Of a stretch of 64,000 nt of DNA, positions 47,378-58,256 are shown piece after piece. The DNA is from Lonicera japonica (Eukaryota; Streptophyta; Magnoliopsida; Dipsacales; Caprifoliaceae): NCBI GenBank assembly GCA_021464415.1, contig CM038465.1, positions 80,324,919-80,388,918 of the forward strand, written 5' to 3'. Made by a program: the position numbers and the translations under genes. The notes beneath the pieces are model-generated. The model was not told the DNA's origin and searched no databases. It saw only the letters and a program-made list of their open reading frames with translations. How positions within the stretch are numbered: position 1 is the stretch's first letter; each line of letters opens with the position of its first letter.

Positions 47378-47765
47378 TGCAGTGATTCGGTGAATGGATC
47401 AATATCATATTATTATTCCTAGAAATTTTATGGAGACACATTTTCGGGGAAGGGCTCATCTGCACTATATCGAACACACTGCAGGTGAAGTCTAGCAAAT
47501 CAAGACCGCTCGTTTTCAACGTTTGGGTCGAATTAATGCATATGAGATACCCACATGAAAAATCCAAAACTATGTCGTTTGATTCGCATTGCAGTTGTCG
47601 TCATCTACTCTGCTATTCTCCTCCTGCGCCTTAATGATTTTCTGCATCAATAAAGCAAACTCTCTCTTTTTGCAACCCCCCCCCCCCCTCCCCCCTCCCC
47701 CCCCCTCTCTCTCACCGTATTCTACATTACCTCCATCTTCAATCTATGATAGTACATCACTCAAT
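47378..47765. other. Intergenic with C-rich tract
   Basis: C runs broken by single T bases at about 47676-47705, followed by CT repeats. No second exon for GSTU copy 4 was found here. Confidence 0.55.
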
Positions 47766-48090
47766 TTTTTTCTACCACTCTATCTATATATACCCAAAAG
47801 TGAGCGACAGTAGGATCACGAGGATCTGAAAGAAGGATGGAAGGGCCTGAAGACCAAACCTCATCGATGTATTGAACAATTACAAGAGATTCGCATATGG
47901 GCTTATCGGCATGAATGATAACAGGGACTTTCTTGTGAACAGAGTTGGCTTTGAGGAGAAGCTCAATCTTTGATCCATATTTCTCTTCAAAACACTCATA
48001 GTCAACGAACTTGATGTTGAGGGCGATACGAGCCCTCATCATGAATAGGCTTGGCCATGCAACCAAAATTTTCACATCTTTGTTTCTCAT
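47766..48090 (-). pseudogene. Tau-class GST, copy 4, N-terminal domain only
   Basis: The frame from ATG 48090 encodes MRNKDVKILVAWPSLFMMRA, then [38 protein letters not shown] and LVIVQYIDEVW, a GSTU thioredoxin-like domain with Ser in WPSLF and the ES pair. It is closest in style to the HSP26-type GSTUs, more distant from the other three copies. After HFWVYIDR the frame runs into a stop without the expected AAG|GT donor, and no exon 2 lies within the next 1.3 kb on this strand. Without the helical C-terminal domain it cannot be a normal GST. A hAT element lies 0.4 kb further on. Confidence 0.8.
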
Positions 48091-48399
48091 TATCACAAGA
48101 AAATTAGCAAATCGAAAAGCAAACACATAAATAAATGATACAACTAAGTGTGGAAATAAAGGATAGGGTTGAAATTGTGAAGATAATAAATAGAGAATTA
48201 TTATCCCAAGTCCAAAATGAAAGCAGATGATCAATGTAGTAAGTTTCGCCTTGTTTGGTGAAGCTGTGCTATATGGAAGGAAGGTAGGCGGGTGGCTACC
48301 GCAATACATTCAATTCCATAGGATTTGATTCAGTGGCTTGATTACCACTGGGTTTCCGTAACGGGCCGATCTATTAACATTAATCACCACCAATTTGGA

Positions 48400-49060
48400 G
48401 GAGGGGGGGGGGGGGGGGGGGGGGGGGGGTCGTTCCCCCTTCCAGAGTCTTCAACCCCTGCAACTCCATCATAAACCGTGACACCATCGAACACACGTAC
48501 TTATCCCCATCCTTCAACAGGGCAATCTTGGGGTCTTTCTCTCCGTGGGCCGAATGCTGCTTTCCAATAACCATAATGTGTGATCCTAAAGTGAATCCAC
48601 AAGGAAGCACAATTATTCTACCCTGCTCTACAAACACATCAGCCGATAAAAATACTGAATTTGGGCATGGTTCAGTTTGGTTATGAGTCTTATTTTTCAA
48701 CTCATTTGGGAGTTTAACTGATACAATCTATCCCCAACGCAAATGCATCTTTAGCAGCCTCATGATGCAGCTCAGAGAAATCACAGTAACTGATGCTATG
48801 AAATGCGCTGTTGTCGAATTTCAGACCGTATAATTTCTTGAACTCTGGCATTGACCTCTGTGAAACCCGAAAAGAAACATGTGAGGATCGGAGTGGAGGC
48901 TTTTTGTCTTCAGCTGATTCTGAACAGAAACAAGTAATCAACATGAAAGGGATTTAAAAGCTCATCGTTAGTAAAAGATAAAGAAATGAAACTCCTATGA
49001 ACACTTAATTGATTTGAGCCGACTTAGTGATGATAATGTATCGTACTTTCCTCGCTTCAT
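48400..49060 (-). pseudogene. Hydroxyproline O-galactosyltransferase (GALT)-like gene, broken N-terminal fragment
   Basis: From ATG 49060 the minus strand encodes MKRGKYDTLSSLSRLKSIKC, then after a frame change FIGVSFLYLLLTMSF (remains of the Golgi membrane anchor, with a stop). Next come SMPEFKKLYGLKFDNSAF and CDFSELHHEAAKDAFALG (48944-48714), then in another frame PCPNSVFLSADVFVEQGRII, VLPCGFTLGSHIMVIGK and SRFMMELQGLKTLEG (to about 48430). This order matches the stem and galectin-like domain of plant Hyp-O-galactosyltransferases (GALT2-6 group), which start arabinogalactan glycosylation in the Golgi. The catalytic beta-1,3-galactosyltransferase domain is missing: the fragment ends at the 27-G run. 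At least two shifts and two stops make it non-coding. Confidence 0.75.
48403..48429. repeat. 27-base G homopolymer
   Basis: An unbroken run of G on the plus strand, at the point where the GALT-like fragment ends. Such runs are hard to sequence, so length and junction should be treated with caution. Confidence 0.9.
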
Positions 49061-49522
49061 TGCAACTGAAACCCTTCGCCGAATGTTGGGGTTTTGACAA
49101 GAGATCAATGGGAAAACAATTTTAATAAACTTGCACAAGAGTTTGGAGATCTGCAGGCAGGAGAAGGTTACAAGTTCACCAGCTCAAAGTAAACACTGCT
49201 CTGTAAACAAGCCCAAATCTTTACGATAATAATCATGTCAAGAATTAAGAGATGATGATAAAATATCTAAAAATTGCTTTACAACTATGTGATTGGAGGA
49301 TAATGCGGTTGAAACGGACTGTTGGGAGAAATATAATTTGAACGTGAGGTAGGGAGAAATTTAGATATTTGGAAGCTGTGTGGTGGCCGGTGGGAGTCCC
49401 CTTTTTAATTTTTTTCCTAAAAAAATAATTTTATAAAACTAAAGCTAGGTTTAAATCCTTCTTCTAGAATTTTACAATACTACAAATAAAGAAAACTTTC
49501 ATCCCACCTTACCCTATCCTAA
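49061..49522. other. Intergenic, 5' flank of the GALT-like fragment
   Basis: Nothing recognised. Confidence 0.5.
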
Positions 49523-49844
49523 GACCTCGTTTGATTTGTGGATTTAAACATTTAGGGAAAAAAACTATTTTATTTTATTTTATTTGGTAAGCACAAATTT
49601 CGGAAACACTTTCTTGGCAGACAGAAAAGTAAGGGGTAAAGTAATTCCTCTCAAAACTCATAGGATTGATTTTCCTTTGTGATTTTTAACTTTTATTACA
49701 AAAGTTTTGGACAACAATACCCCTACTTAAATATTTTCCATGCTTTACTAAACACGAAAAAGAAAATTTGACAGAAACTTTAATTTTTCACTTCTATAGA
49801 AAAATCAAAAGAATTAATCTTCCTTCCGTGAACCAAACGAGACC
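49523..49844. mobile_element. Tourist MITE, 322 bp
   Basis: Ends GACCTCGTTTGATTTGTGGA and (RC) GGTCTCGTTTGGTTCACGGA form an imperfect terminal repeat. TAA duplications lie at 49520-49522 and 49845-49847. Confidence 0.85.
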
Positions 49845-49847
49845 TAA

Positions 49848-50469
49848 GCTAACACACTCACCCAATGCAGTGGGAACGCCTTTTGTTGCCGGCTTTTAGC
49901 CACCTCCACAATTCTTTTCCACTACACTACTCTACTATATAATAGATTAAATTAAATAAAGGGATTTAATTGTAATTATAAACTTTGCAATAAAATATTT
50001 TTATAAAAAGAATTAGTCGAAATCCTACTTTCACAATTATATTTAAGCCAAACATATCTTATTTTTTGTTCTACCTCGATTGCTTCATCTATAATTTATT
50101 TTATTGCTTGTAGAGATATTTTTCAATTTTTATTCACTTAAAAAAAACATATCATTTTCTTTAGTTATTCAATTCTCCCCTTCGACTAATCTTTCATTTT
50201 CTTCATTTTATGGGTGATAACTGAACCTTGCAATCAATCACCTCCGCGCACCACCGCTTGCTACTGGAATTTTAGCGAGAACCTCTGTAAGGTATGAAAA
50301 CAACTTTTTTACTAAAGTTTAATAGTTTACGTCTTTAATTACTCGTAAATTTAGAGTAAATACATATATATATATATATTATAAAAATTATCCAGCTAGT
50401 TGTACGTTTTGGGGTTTGTACTTCTTTTACACCTACTGCCATGGCATTCTTCCCAACCCAACAATTCTT
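49848..50469. other. Intergenic, no gene seen
   Basis: AT-rich; (TA)n at about 50343-50360. Confidence 0.5.
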
Positions 50470-50472
50470 TCG

Positions 50473-51201
50473 GGGTGTGTTTGGATATGTAGTTTTAGAA
50501 TTCTATTAGAATTGTAATTTTATACTATTACAATTCTAAGAATTGCAATAACATTGTTTGGATTGCACGTAGTTTTCATTTGAAATTCTAATAAAATTCA
50601 AAATTTATTTATTTGGCTATATTATAGAATTCATTTGAAATTGCAAATAGACAATAAGGAGGTGATAGCAGAAGTTCATTTAATATATATACTTTGTATA
50701 TGCATATATATACACTGTGTATATATATATACATTATATTTAATGTATATGTACATATATGTAATATATATATATATATATATGTACAGAGCATTTCTCA
50801 TAAGGACTTTAACTTAAGGTCATTATTTACGGATTTGCCCTTTTGGCACGCTTCTTGTTGGAATTTTTTGATGAAATTTGGTGAGGATGTTCTTCATCGT
50901 GTGTAGAACATCTCCACCAAATTTCATCAAAAAATTTAACTGGGAAATAGGTTAACTACATGATTGAAAAATATTTGACATATATATATATATTTTTGGA
51001 CCAGAATTTTTCAATCCTATAGTTAACCCACTTCTCGGTTGAATTTTTTGATGAAATTTGGTGGAAATGTTCTACACATGATGAAGAACATCCCCACCAA
51101 ATTTCATCAAAAAAATCCATCGAAAAGTGTGCCAAAAGAGCAAGTCTATAAATAAGGACCTTAAGTTAAAGTCCTTACTTAAAATTTTTCATATATATGT
51201 A

Positions 51202-51235
<34 letters not shown>

Positions 51236-51701
51236 ACATGTAAAAGTCTTTTATAACGAGAAAGAAGAAATAAGTGAGGTGAGAGTTGTAAGTGTACATA
51301 TATAATTTATATATATATATATATGTGTGCGTATGTATGTGTCTAGCTGTTGCGCACTTTTTTTTTTGGTTTGGTTTGTGAAACAGGGGACGTGAATTGT
51401 GAAGGATGGCTTGGGGGTGGGGGGGGGGGGTTTGGGTTGGGGTGAGGTGAGGTGAAGTTGGAGGTGTATGGGGTGGGGGTGATATGAGTGGCGATAGTGA
51501 ATTTTTTTTTTAGAATTCAATAGAAATTGGAATTAGAAAACTCTAATATTTTTATGGAATTCAATCTTTTAGAATTTGTGGTTTTGGAATTTTAGTAAAA
51601 TTCCAAAACTATAACCTTTTAACCTATGCAAACAATATAATTCTAAAACCATCCCCCAATTCTAATTCTATACTATGGAATTGGAGTTGCCAAACACACC
51701 C
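50473..51701. mobile_element. 1.23-kb Tourist-like element containing a large inverted repeat
   Basis: Ends GGGTGTGTTTGGATATGTAG and (RC) GGGTGTGTTTGGCAACTCCA, with further inverted similarity in the AATTCTA-rich subterminal 150 bp. TCG occurs on both sides (50470-50472 and 51702-51704), a three-base duplication, though PIF/Harbinger normally prefers TWA. The interior carries TA repeats, the inverted repeat at 50790-51190, and a 12-G run (51419-51430). No transposase frame. Confidence 0.7.
50790..51190. repeat. 400-bp foldback repeat (about 190-bp arms)
   Basis: The left arm (from CATAAGGACTTTAACTTAAGG) and right arm (ending CCTTAAGTTAAAGTCCTTAC) are inverted copies with close to 90% identity by eye. 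Within each arm a TTTTTTGATGAAATTTGGTG box is itself repeated in inverse orientation, giving four copies and a double hairpin. Both sides are bordered by similar CATATATGTAATATATATA tracts. Probably a MITE inserted into a TA repeat within the larger element. Confidence 0.85.
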
Positions 51702-51704
51702 TCG

Positions 51705-51983
51705 GTGTTTAGGCAATTATCAATTCAATTTATCACTCAAGTTTCTTTCTTCCTTAACATTCTACGTCTTTTTATTTTTCGTTGGAAGAAATATCACTCC
51801 CACTAGCACAGTAGCGAAGCAGAATTTTTGGTGAGTAGGGCATAGTTAGAATGAAGAAAAATAAAGTCAAAAGTAACATTTTAATGTTTAAATTTATTGT
51901 GATCTAATAAGGGTAGATCAGAAACACCTATGTGATAGCGAAATTAGTAATACTATTTGAACCACCAGAATCTTGTTTTCCTT
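51705..51983. other. Short intergenic interval
   Basis: No gene or clear repeat. Confidence 0.5.
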
Positions 51984-51988
51984 CTCTT

Positions 51989-52235
51989 TGTTGAAATGTA
52001 AACTTAAACAAGTTTAAGAATATGAAAAATACAAAACTGAGTTTCAACGTATTTATTCATGGACACAGCAAACTTAAATAGGGGAGAACAATAACAAACT
52101 ACTCAAAGAGATAAGGATAATCTCCACATCAACAGACTCCTAATTTAGTGGGATTCCTAAAGGCTAGATAAATGACTAACTACTTGGTGACTAAACCAAC
52201 TGAATTTATTCAAATAAAATACTAAACTTCTAACA
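51989..52235 (-). repeat. 3' LTR of copia 2
   Basis: 247 bp, TGTTGAAATG to TTCTAACA as read on plus. Ends are TG..CA. Confidence 0.95.
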
Positions 52236-52295
52236 CCCTCCCTTAAACTGGAAGTCCCAAGACACCAGTTTACAAACGGCTCTAGCATCCATCTC

Positions 52296-53921
52296 TTATG
52301 CATTCCCAGTAGCTTCTTTCCTTGAACATACTCCAAGTAATTTTTGAAGTTTGACAAACACAACAGGCTTTAGAGACTTGGTCAGAATATCTGCAATCTG
52401 ATCCTCACTCTTGCAGAAAATTAAATCAATAGTTCTATCCTTTGTCAAGTCACGAAGAAAATGATACCTCACATCAATATGTTTACTTCTTCCATGTAGC
52501 ACGGGATTTTTTGATAGCTTGATAGCTGAACTATTATCACAATAGATAACAGTAGGTTCCTTCTGATGGCAGCATAATTGTTCAAGCATTCTTCTCAACC
52601 AAATGGCTTGACACGCAGAAGATGCAGCAGCAATGAACTCAGCTTCTGTCGAGGATAGAGTAACAACTTGTTGTTTCTTTGATGACCAAGAAACAGCCCT
52701 AGTGCCCATCATAAACGCATGTCCAGAGGTACTCCTTCGGTCATCAACATCACCGGCATAGTCGCTATCTGTAAACCCAATAAGACCTGAGTTATTTTCC
52801 TTCTCATAAAAAATTCCTAAATCACTAGTGCCTTTCAAGTAACGAAATATCCTCTTTGCTGCTATTAGATGCTCCTCTGTTGGATTCTCCATGTAACGAC
52901 TTATTAAACTGACCCCATGCATTATGTCGGGCCTCGTAGCAGTCACGTACATTAAACTCCCCACAATCTGCTTGTACAAGGTGCTATTAACTTTCTTTCC
53001 TCCAGAATTCTTCATTAATTTCACCCCAAATTCTGTTGGTGTACTGACAGAATTGCAATTCTCCATGCGAAACTTTTTTAAGATCTCGTGTATATATTTC
53101 TTTTGTGAAATAAACACACCAGTCGAAGATTGATTCACTTCTAATCCAAGAAAATACCGCATTAACCCCAAGTCAGTCATATCGAACTCTCTCATCATGG
53201 ATTGCTTGAAATCTTCAAACAAGGCTTCGTCATTCCCCTTATAGATCAGATCATCAACATACAAGCACACCACAAGAAATTTTCCTCCAACTCCAGATTT
53301 AAGAAAAAGAGTATGCTCGTAAGGACATTTCTGAAAACCAGCAACACAAAAATAGGCCTCGATACGGCTGTACCAAGCTCGGGGTGCTTGCTTCAGTCCG
53401 TATAAAGCCTTTTTCAATCTGAATACCTTATCTTCACTTCCTTGTTGCACATAACCAGGAGGTTGATCAATATAGACCTGTTCTTGGAGATCGCCATGTA
53501 GGAACGCTGATTTGACGTCTAATTGATAAATAGGCCAAGAGTTTTGAGCAGTTATTGACACCACAAGTCGGATGGTATCCATTCTTGCAACAGGAGCAAA
53601 AACCTCTTTGTAGTCGACACCAAACTTCTGCTTGTACCCTTTTGCCACCAAACGCGCCTTATATTTGTCAATTGCTCCCTTCTCATCAAGTTTGGTTTTA
53701 TATACCCATTTAACACCAATAGTGCTCTGTCCTTTGGGAAGGTCTGTCAATTCCCACGTATCATTCTTTTCTATGGAATTGATTTCCGCGTCTATCGCCT
53801 TTTGCCATTTTTCATCAAGAATTGCCTCTTCAAAGCTTAGAGGATCACAATCTGCAAACAAGGCAAAGTGTGCAGTTGTTTCCTCATCCGAAAAATCTCC
53901 ACCACTCTCGTAATCAAGCAT
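52296..53921 (-). CDS. Copia 2 reverse transcriptase and RNase H
   Basis: Open for 541 codons. RT motifs: [33 protein letters not shown] (first catalytic Asp), [14 protein letters not shown], and YVDDLI (about 53246-53266, intact). Then [23 protein letters not shown], and RNase H with [49 protein letters not shown] and IADILTKSL. In a functional copy this is continuous with the upstream Gag-integrase frame; here the two overlap out of phase, so one base has been gained or lost between about 53921 and 53960. The ATG at 53921 is simply the first in-frame Met (MLDYESGG). Confidence 0.92.
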   Translation of the reverse strand: MLDYESGGDFSDEETTAHFALFADCDPLSFEEAILDEKWQKAIDAEINSIEKNDTWELTDLPKGQSTIGVKWVYKTKLDEKGAIDKYKARLVAKGYKQKFGVDYKEVFAPVARMDTIRLVVSITAQNSWPIYQLDVKSAFLHGDLQEQVYIDQPPGYVQQGSEDKVFRLKKALYGLKQAPRAWYSRIEAYFCVAGFQKCPYEHTLFLKSGVGGKFLVVCLYVDDLIYKGNDEALFEDFKQSMMREFDMTDLGLMRYFLGLEVNQSSTGVFISQKKYIHEILKKFRMENCNSVSTPTEFGVKLMKNSGGKKVNSTLYKQIVGSLMYVTATRPDIMHGVSLISRYMENPTEEHLIAAKRIFRYLKGTSDLGIFYEKENNSGLIGFTDSDYAGDVDDRRSTSGHAFMMGTRAVSWSSKKQQVVTLSSTEAEFIAAASSACQAIWLRRMLEQLCCHQKEPTVIYCDNSSAIKLSKNPVLHGRSKHIDVRYHFLRDLTKDRTIDLIFCKSEDQIADILTKSLKPVVFVKLQKLLGVCSRKEATGNA

Positions 53922-56308
53922 CCAAGCTGGTCTCTTCTTTCCGCGTTCAGGTCTAAATTTTCTGGTGGATCTAGTGACTGCTGCTCATCACTGTAACTAG
54001 AATTTCCTGGTGAATGTAGTGGTTGCTGCTCGTCAGTGGTTTCTAGCTCCTTCTCTGTCTCATGTGAAGGTTCTCTATCATCAGAACCCATTGGAATTTG
54101 ATGCTCCACTGTATGACTCCAATCCCATGAGTTTTCTTCATCAAAAAGAACATCACGGCTGATGATGATCTTTTTAGTAATAGGATTGTATAACCTGTAC
54201 GCCTTGGATTCTTCGCTCACCCCAATAAACACACACTTCATCCCTTTATCATCAAGCTTCTTCCTCCTTTCATCTGGAACATGTGCATAGGCCATGCACC
54301 CAAAAATTCTGAAATGGTCAACCGCTGGCTTTTTCTCAGTCCAAGCTTCTTGTGGTGTCATGTTCTTTACGGCAAAAGTGGGACTTCTGTTCAACACATG
54401 GATACTCCAATTAACTGCTTCAGGCCAAAAACTCTTTGGAATATTTCTTTTTGCAAAAATACTTCGCACCATGTTTAAGATAGTACGGTTTTTCCTCTCA
54501 GACACCCCGTTTTGTTGTGGTGAGTAGACTGCTGTAAGTTGTCTGCGAATTCCATGCATTGAACAGAAATTTGCAAACTCATGAGAATTAAATTCCCCAC
54601 CACGATCTGTACGAAGAATTTTAATCGCTTTTCCTGATGCTTTCTCAACAAAGGCTTTAAACTTTTTAAACATAGTGAATGCTTCAGATTTTTCTTGTAA
54701 GAAATAGACCCAAGTTTTTCTACTATAGTCATCAATAAAAGTGATAAAATACCTCTTGTTACTGTTTGAGGCTGGACTGATTGGACCACAAATGTCCGAG
54801 TGAACAAGTTGCAGTACTTCCTTAGCTCTCCATGCATGCCCCTTTTGAAAAGAGTCACGATGTTGTTTTCCCACAACACATTCTTCACATATATTGGAGT
54901 TAAAAACGATTGAAGGAAGCCCTGTTACCATCTTCTTCCGTTGTAGAGTGTTCAACCCGTTGAAGCTCAAGTGACCATAGCGAAAATGCCACAACTGTGT
55001 TGAATTTTCTAGCTTAGTTGAAAAACAAGCTTGCATATCATTTCCAATATGTAATGGAAACAGCCTATTCGTTGTCATGGTGACTGTGGCGAACAAACCC
55101 ATTTGGGGATGTTGAATTTTGCAGCAACCTTTCTCAATGGTGATTACATACCCCCTTTCTTGCAACTGCCCCATGCTAATAAGATTACTCTTCAACTCTG
55201 GGACATAGATCACACTAGAAATAGTAACAACATGATCTCTAACTTTCAATTTGACATTGCCTTTGCCCATAACAGAAATTCTTGTATTATTTCCAAGTTT
55301 CACACTATCTATAAAAGATTCATCCAAATCAGAAAATAGAGATTTGTTACCGCACATGTGATTGCTGCACCCGGAATCCAAGTACCACATATGTGATTGC
55401 ATCCCTTCTTTATCGAGATAGGCCATCAGGAGAGTTTCTTCTTCGGTTCCTACGAAATTAGACTCCTCCTCCTTTGTTGTGTTGTTAGTGACAGTGCATT
55501 CATACTGGTAATGGCCTTTATTGTGACAGCGAAAGCACTCAATATTGGATTTGTCGGGTCTATACCACTCTCCTCCTCGTCCTTGTCCTCGTCCTCGTCC
55601 TCGTCCTTGACCCCAGCCTCGACCTCTTCCTGAACCTCTCCATGGTGGTTGTGCTTCACGGATTGTGACCTTTAAAGCCTGCTCTTCTTCGGTATGGACA
55701 AGCATTCTTTGTTCATGTACTAGCAAAGAACTTTGCAGTTCATCGATTGATAACTCATCGATGTCATTTGACTCCTCAATAGAACACACCACATAGTCGA
55801 ATTTTGAAGTCATCGACCGCAGAATTTTTTCGACTACGCTGACATCCTGCATCTTATCGCCATGGATACGCATTTTGTTTGCTATTGAAAGGGTTCTTGA
55901 GAAGTACTCAGTGACAGACTCTCCAGATTTCATATGAAGTATCTCAAATTCTTTGCGAAGAGCTTGAAGTTGTGCACGTTTCACCCTTGTTATGCCTTGA
56001 TACTTCTTCTTCATGGAGTCCCAGATCTGCTTAGCAGTATCCTTTTCAAGGATAGTCTCCAGGATGGCACGGTCAATCGCCTGGAATAAGTAGTTTTTTG
56101 CCTTAAGATTTTTCAGCTTCTGGTCATCCACTTTCTTTTGTTGTGCATCTGTCAACGCCACTCCACTTGCTTGCTGGGGAATCTCGTCTTCAACAACACC
56201 CCAGAACTCTTTCGACCGCAGGAAATTTTCCATCAACATGCTCCAATGATCATAGTGACCATCGAAGCGAGGAATGGATGGTTGCAAATAATTGTTGTCA
56301 GATGCCAT
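53837..56308 (-). CDS. Copia 2 Gag, protease and integrase
   Basis: Start at ATG 56308 ([20 protein letters not shown]), just inside the 5' LTR; the open frame reaches further upstream into the LTR but without family support. Order: gag (UBN2-type, [16 protein letters not shown]), a Gly/Arg-rich stretch, zinc knuckle [14 protein letters not shown] (about 55497-55538), protease [13 protein letters not shown] (about 55350-55390, Asp-Ser-Gly intact), GAG-pre-integrase with H and C residues ([10 protein letters not shown]), and integrase core ([29 protein letters not shown] with the catalytic Glu). The final residues after NAERR are out of frame with the rest of Pol. It supplies particle, processing and insertion functions of the element. 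Confidence 0.92.
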   Translation of the reverse strand: MASDNNYLQPSIPRFDGHYDHWSMLMENFLRSKEFWGVVEDEIPQQASGVALTDAQQKKVDDQKLKNLKAKNYLFQAIDRAILETILEKDTAKQIWDSMKKKYQGITRVKRAQLQALRKEFEILHMKSGESVTEYFSRTLSIANKMRIHGDKMQDVSVVEKILRSMTSKFDYVVCSIEESNDIDELSIDELQSSLLVHEQRMLVHTEEEQALKVTIREAQPPWRGSGRGRGWGQGRGRGRGQGRGGEWYRPDKSNIECFRCHNKGHYQYECTVTNNTTKEEESNFVGTEEETLLMAYLDKEGMQSHMWYLDSGCSNHMCGNKSLFSDLDESFIDSVKLGNNTRISVMGKGNVKLKVRDHVVTISSVIYVPELKSNLISMGQLQERGYVITIEKGCCKIQHPQMGLFATVTMTTNRLFPLHIGNDMQACFSTKLENSTQLWHFRYGHLSFNGLNTLQRKKMVTGLPSIVFNSNICEECVVGKQHRDSFQKGHAWRAKEVLQLVHSDICGPISPASNSNKRYFITFIDDYSRKTWVYFLQEKSEAFTMFKKFKAFVEKASGKAIKILRTDRGGEFNSHEFANFCSMHGIRRQLTAVYSPQQNGVSERKNRTILNMVRSIFAKRNIPKSFWPEAVNWSIHVLNRSPTFAVKNMTPQEAWTEKKPAVDHFRIFGCMAYAHVPDERRKKLDDKGMKCVFIGVSEESKAYRLYNPITKKIIISRDVLFDEENSWDWSHTVEHQIPMGSDDREPSHETEKELETTDEQQPLHSPGNSSYSDEQQSLDPPENLDLNAERRDQLGCLITRVVEIFRMRKQLHTLPCLQIVIL

Positions 56309-56375
56309 TGGGTCTTGCTGCTGCAAGTAGAAGACTGCTGCTTCAATCGGGATCAACTTCCCTCTTATACCACAA

Positions 56376-56622
56376 TGTTGAAATGTAAACTTAAACAAGT
56401 TTAAGAATATGAAAAATACAAAACTGAGTTTCAACGTATTTATTCATGGACACAGCAAACTTAAATAGGGGAGAACAATAACAAACTACTCAAAGAGATA
56501 AGGATAATCTCCACATCAACAGACTCCTAATTTAGTGGGATTCCTAAAGGCTAGATAAATGACTAACTACTTGGTGACTAAACCAACTGAATTTATTCAA
56601 ATAAAATACTAAACTTCTAACA
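56376..56622 (-). repeat. 5' LTR of copia 2
   Basis: 247 bp, apparently identical to the other LTR. Confidence 0.95.
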
Positions 56623-56627
56623 CTCTT

Positions 56628-57187
56628 TTTGTGCTCGAACAACAGATATTGATTATATTAAAAAAATGAAAAGAAAGTGCAAATGAGTAATTTTTTAAAT
56701 GAGAAGTTTACCAATCTTAATTTAAAAAATTAAAGTTTCAAATTTGGTACTAAAATTTAAAAGTACAATTTTAGTGATAATATTAAATCTTTTCTATTTA
56801 AACCTTAGAAAAATTACACTTTTTCAAAATTTAGCGGGACAAAATTGGTATTAACACTATCTAAGTAACCCAAAAATTAAGTAGAATACTCTAAATACTT
56901 TACAGTAACACTTTTTTTGGTCACTTTTATGCATACTTATTATAAATTTTGGAGTACTCTAACATCAGATTTAAAGAGAAACGTTTTAGTAACACAATAT
57001 TAAGATGCAGCCGTTCGGTCACTTTCTCTTTTTTATTCTCTAAGTTTTAAACGTTTTGATTTATGGTACCTCAATTAAAACGTCAATCGAAGATGTTTTA
57101 ATGTTTCAAAACATTTTTTTTAGTTTTTCGAAAAGTGTCACCGAAAGGATGCAAACGGTGCTTGGCAATAATGCAGCTAGAGGTATC
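56628..57187. other. Intergenic, no gene seen
   Basis: AT-rich, no recognised content. Confidence 0.5.
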
Positions 57188-57190
57188 TAA

Positions 57191-58247
57191 GGTGGCGTTT
57201 GATAAAACATCTGAAAACTAAAAACTGAAACTGAAAATTGAAAACTGAAAACTGAAACTGAAAAAACTATTTGTTTACTTCTGAAAACTGTACCTGGAAA
57301 AATATTGTTTGTTTAAATATAATACATCTAAAAACTGAATTTTTTTTAATACGACAACTTTGCCCTTATTACTTTATTTAGATGACATGATTTTAATGTT
57401 GTTTGTTTGCTCATAACTTGGTGGAACTTCTGCTGGATCAAACATTCATAGGCGGTTGTTCAGGAATATCTATGTCTTCATCTCTCATGTGTATATATAT
57501 ATATATATGTATCCACTTGGCTCCGCAAAAAGCTCCATCGGCAGATTAATATCTACATCTTCATCTGTCATGTGTATATATCTGGGCGTAAATTACTCGC
57601 AGATAAATATACACATGCTTATATGTATAATTGAACAATTAAATTAATGAGTTTCAGTCAAAGCAAAGGCTAGAGAGAGGGAAAATGGGTCTCATTTTCT
57701 AGTGTAGATCTGAGGACAGAGAATAAGATAAGAGCAAAAACAAAACAAAAAAAAATAGATGAGAATGAGAGTGAGAAAAAGACCCAATCTTCGATTCTTA
57801 ACCTTTGGATTTTTGCAACTATATGCTCTTTGAAGCCTCACTGTGCTTCTAACAAAAGCTTTTTGGTCTGTATGAAGGAGATTTTTACTAAAATATGAGA
57901 GGTTTCATTGTGATGGAGGAGAAGGTACAAGTGGAAACAGTCAGCTGCTGTGATTGAAGGTGTTCCAACGGTTTAGAAAATGGTGAAGCAATTTGGGTGT
58001 AGGAGAAGCGGCTGTGGGAGGAGCATCGTGTATTTTGATGGTTTGGATGAGGATAAAATAGGTATTTCACAATAAAAGGGGCCGAGTTTTCAGATTTCAG
58101 AGGCAATTTTGCCACTTAAAAATTTGGACCAAAAAATTCAGATTTAAGTGGCTTAACACTTATTTTTTTTTTTCAAACAAACCCTTGTACCACTGAAATC
58201 TGAAAACTCTTAGTTTTTGAATTTCAGATGCCCAAACAAACACCCCC
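57191..58247. mobile_element. Tourist/PIF-like element, 1.06 kb
   Basis: Ends GGTGGCGTTTG and (RC) GGGGGTGTTTG, with TAA duplications at 57188-57190 and 58248-58250. The left 200 bp (repeated CTGAAAACTGAAA motifs) is the same family as the right end of the 17344-18584 element, and the right part shares CCACTTAAATCTGA motifs with it. No transposase frame; a minus-strand frame at 57888-58115 is not recognised. Confidence 0.85.
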
Positions 58248-58256
58248 TAAATCTAA

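Larger units (their letters stand above)
51989..56622 (-). mobile_element. Ty1/copia LTR retrotransposon 2, young and nearly intact
   Basis: Left and right LTRs (51989-52235 and 56376-56622, 247 bp each) look identical base for base. CTCTT duplications lie at 51984-51988 and 56623-56627. On the minus strand the primer site TGGTATAAGAG follows the 5' LTR (about 56362-56372), and a purine tract AAGGGAGGG (about 52236-52246) precedes the 3' LTR. All copia domains are present in order with their catalytic motifs; a single frame change near 53.94 kb separates integrase from RT. It was inserted very recently relative to everything else here. Confidence 0.97.

Noticed and set aside
55103..55633. Plus-strand frames opposite copia 2 gag-integrase
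   Set aside because: Shadow frames of a well-supported minus-strand coding region.
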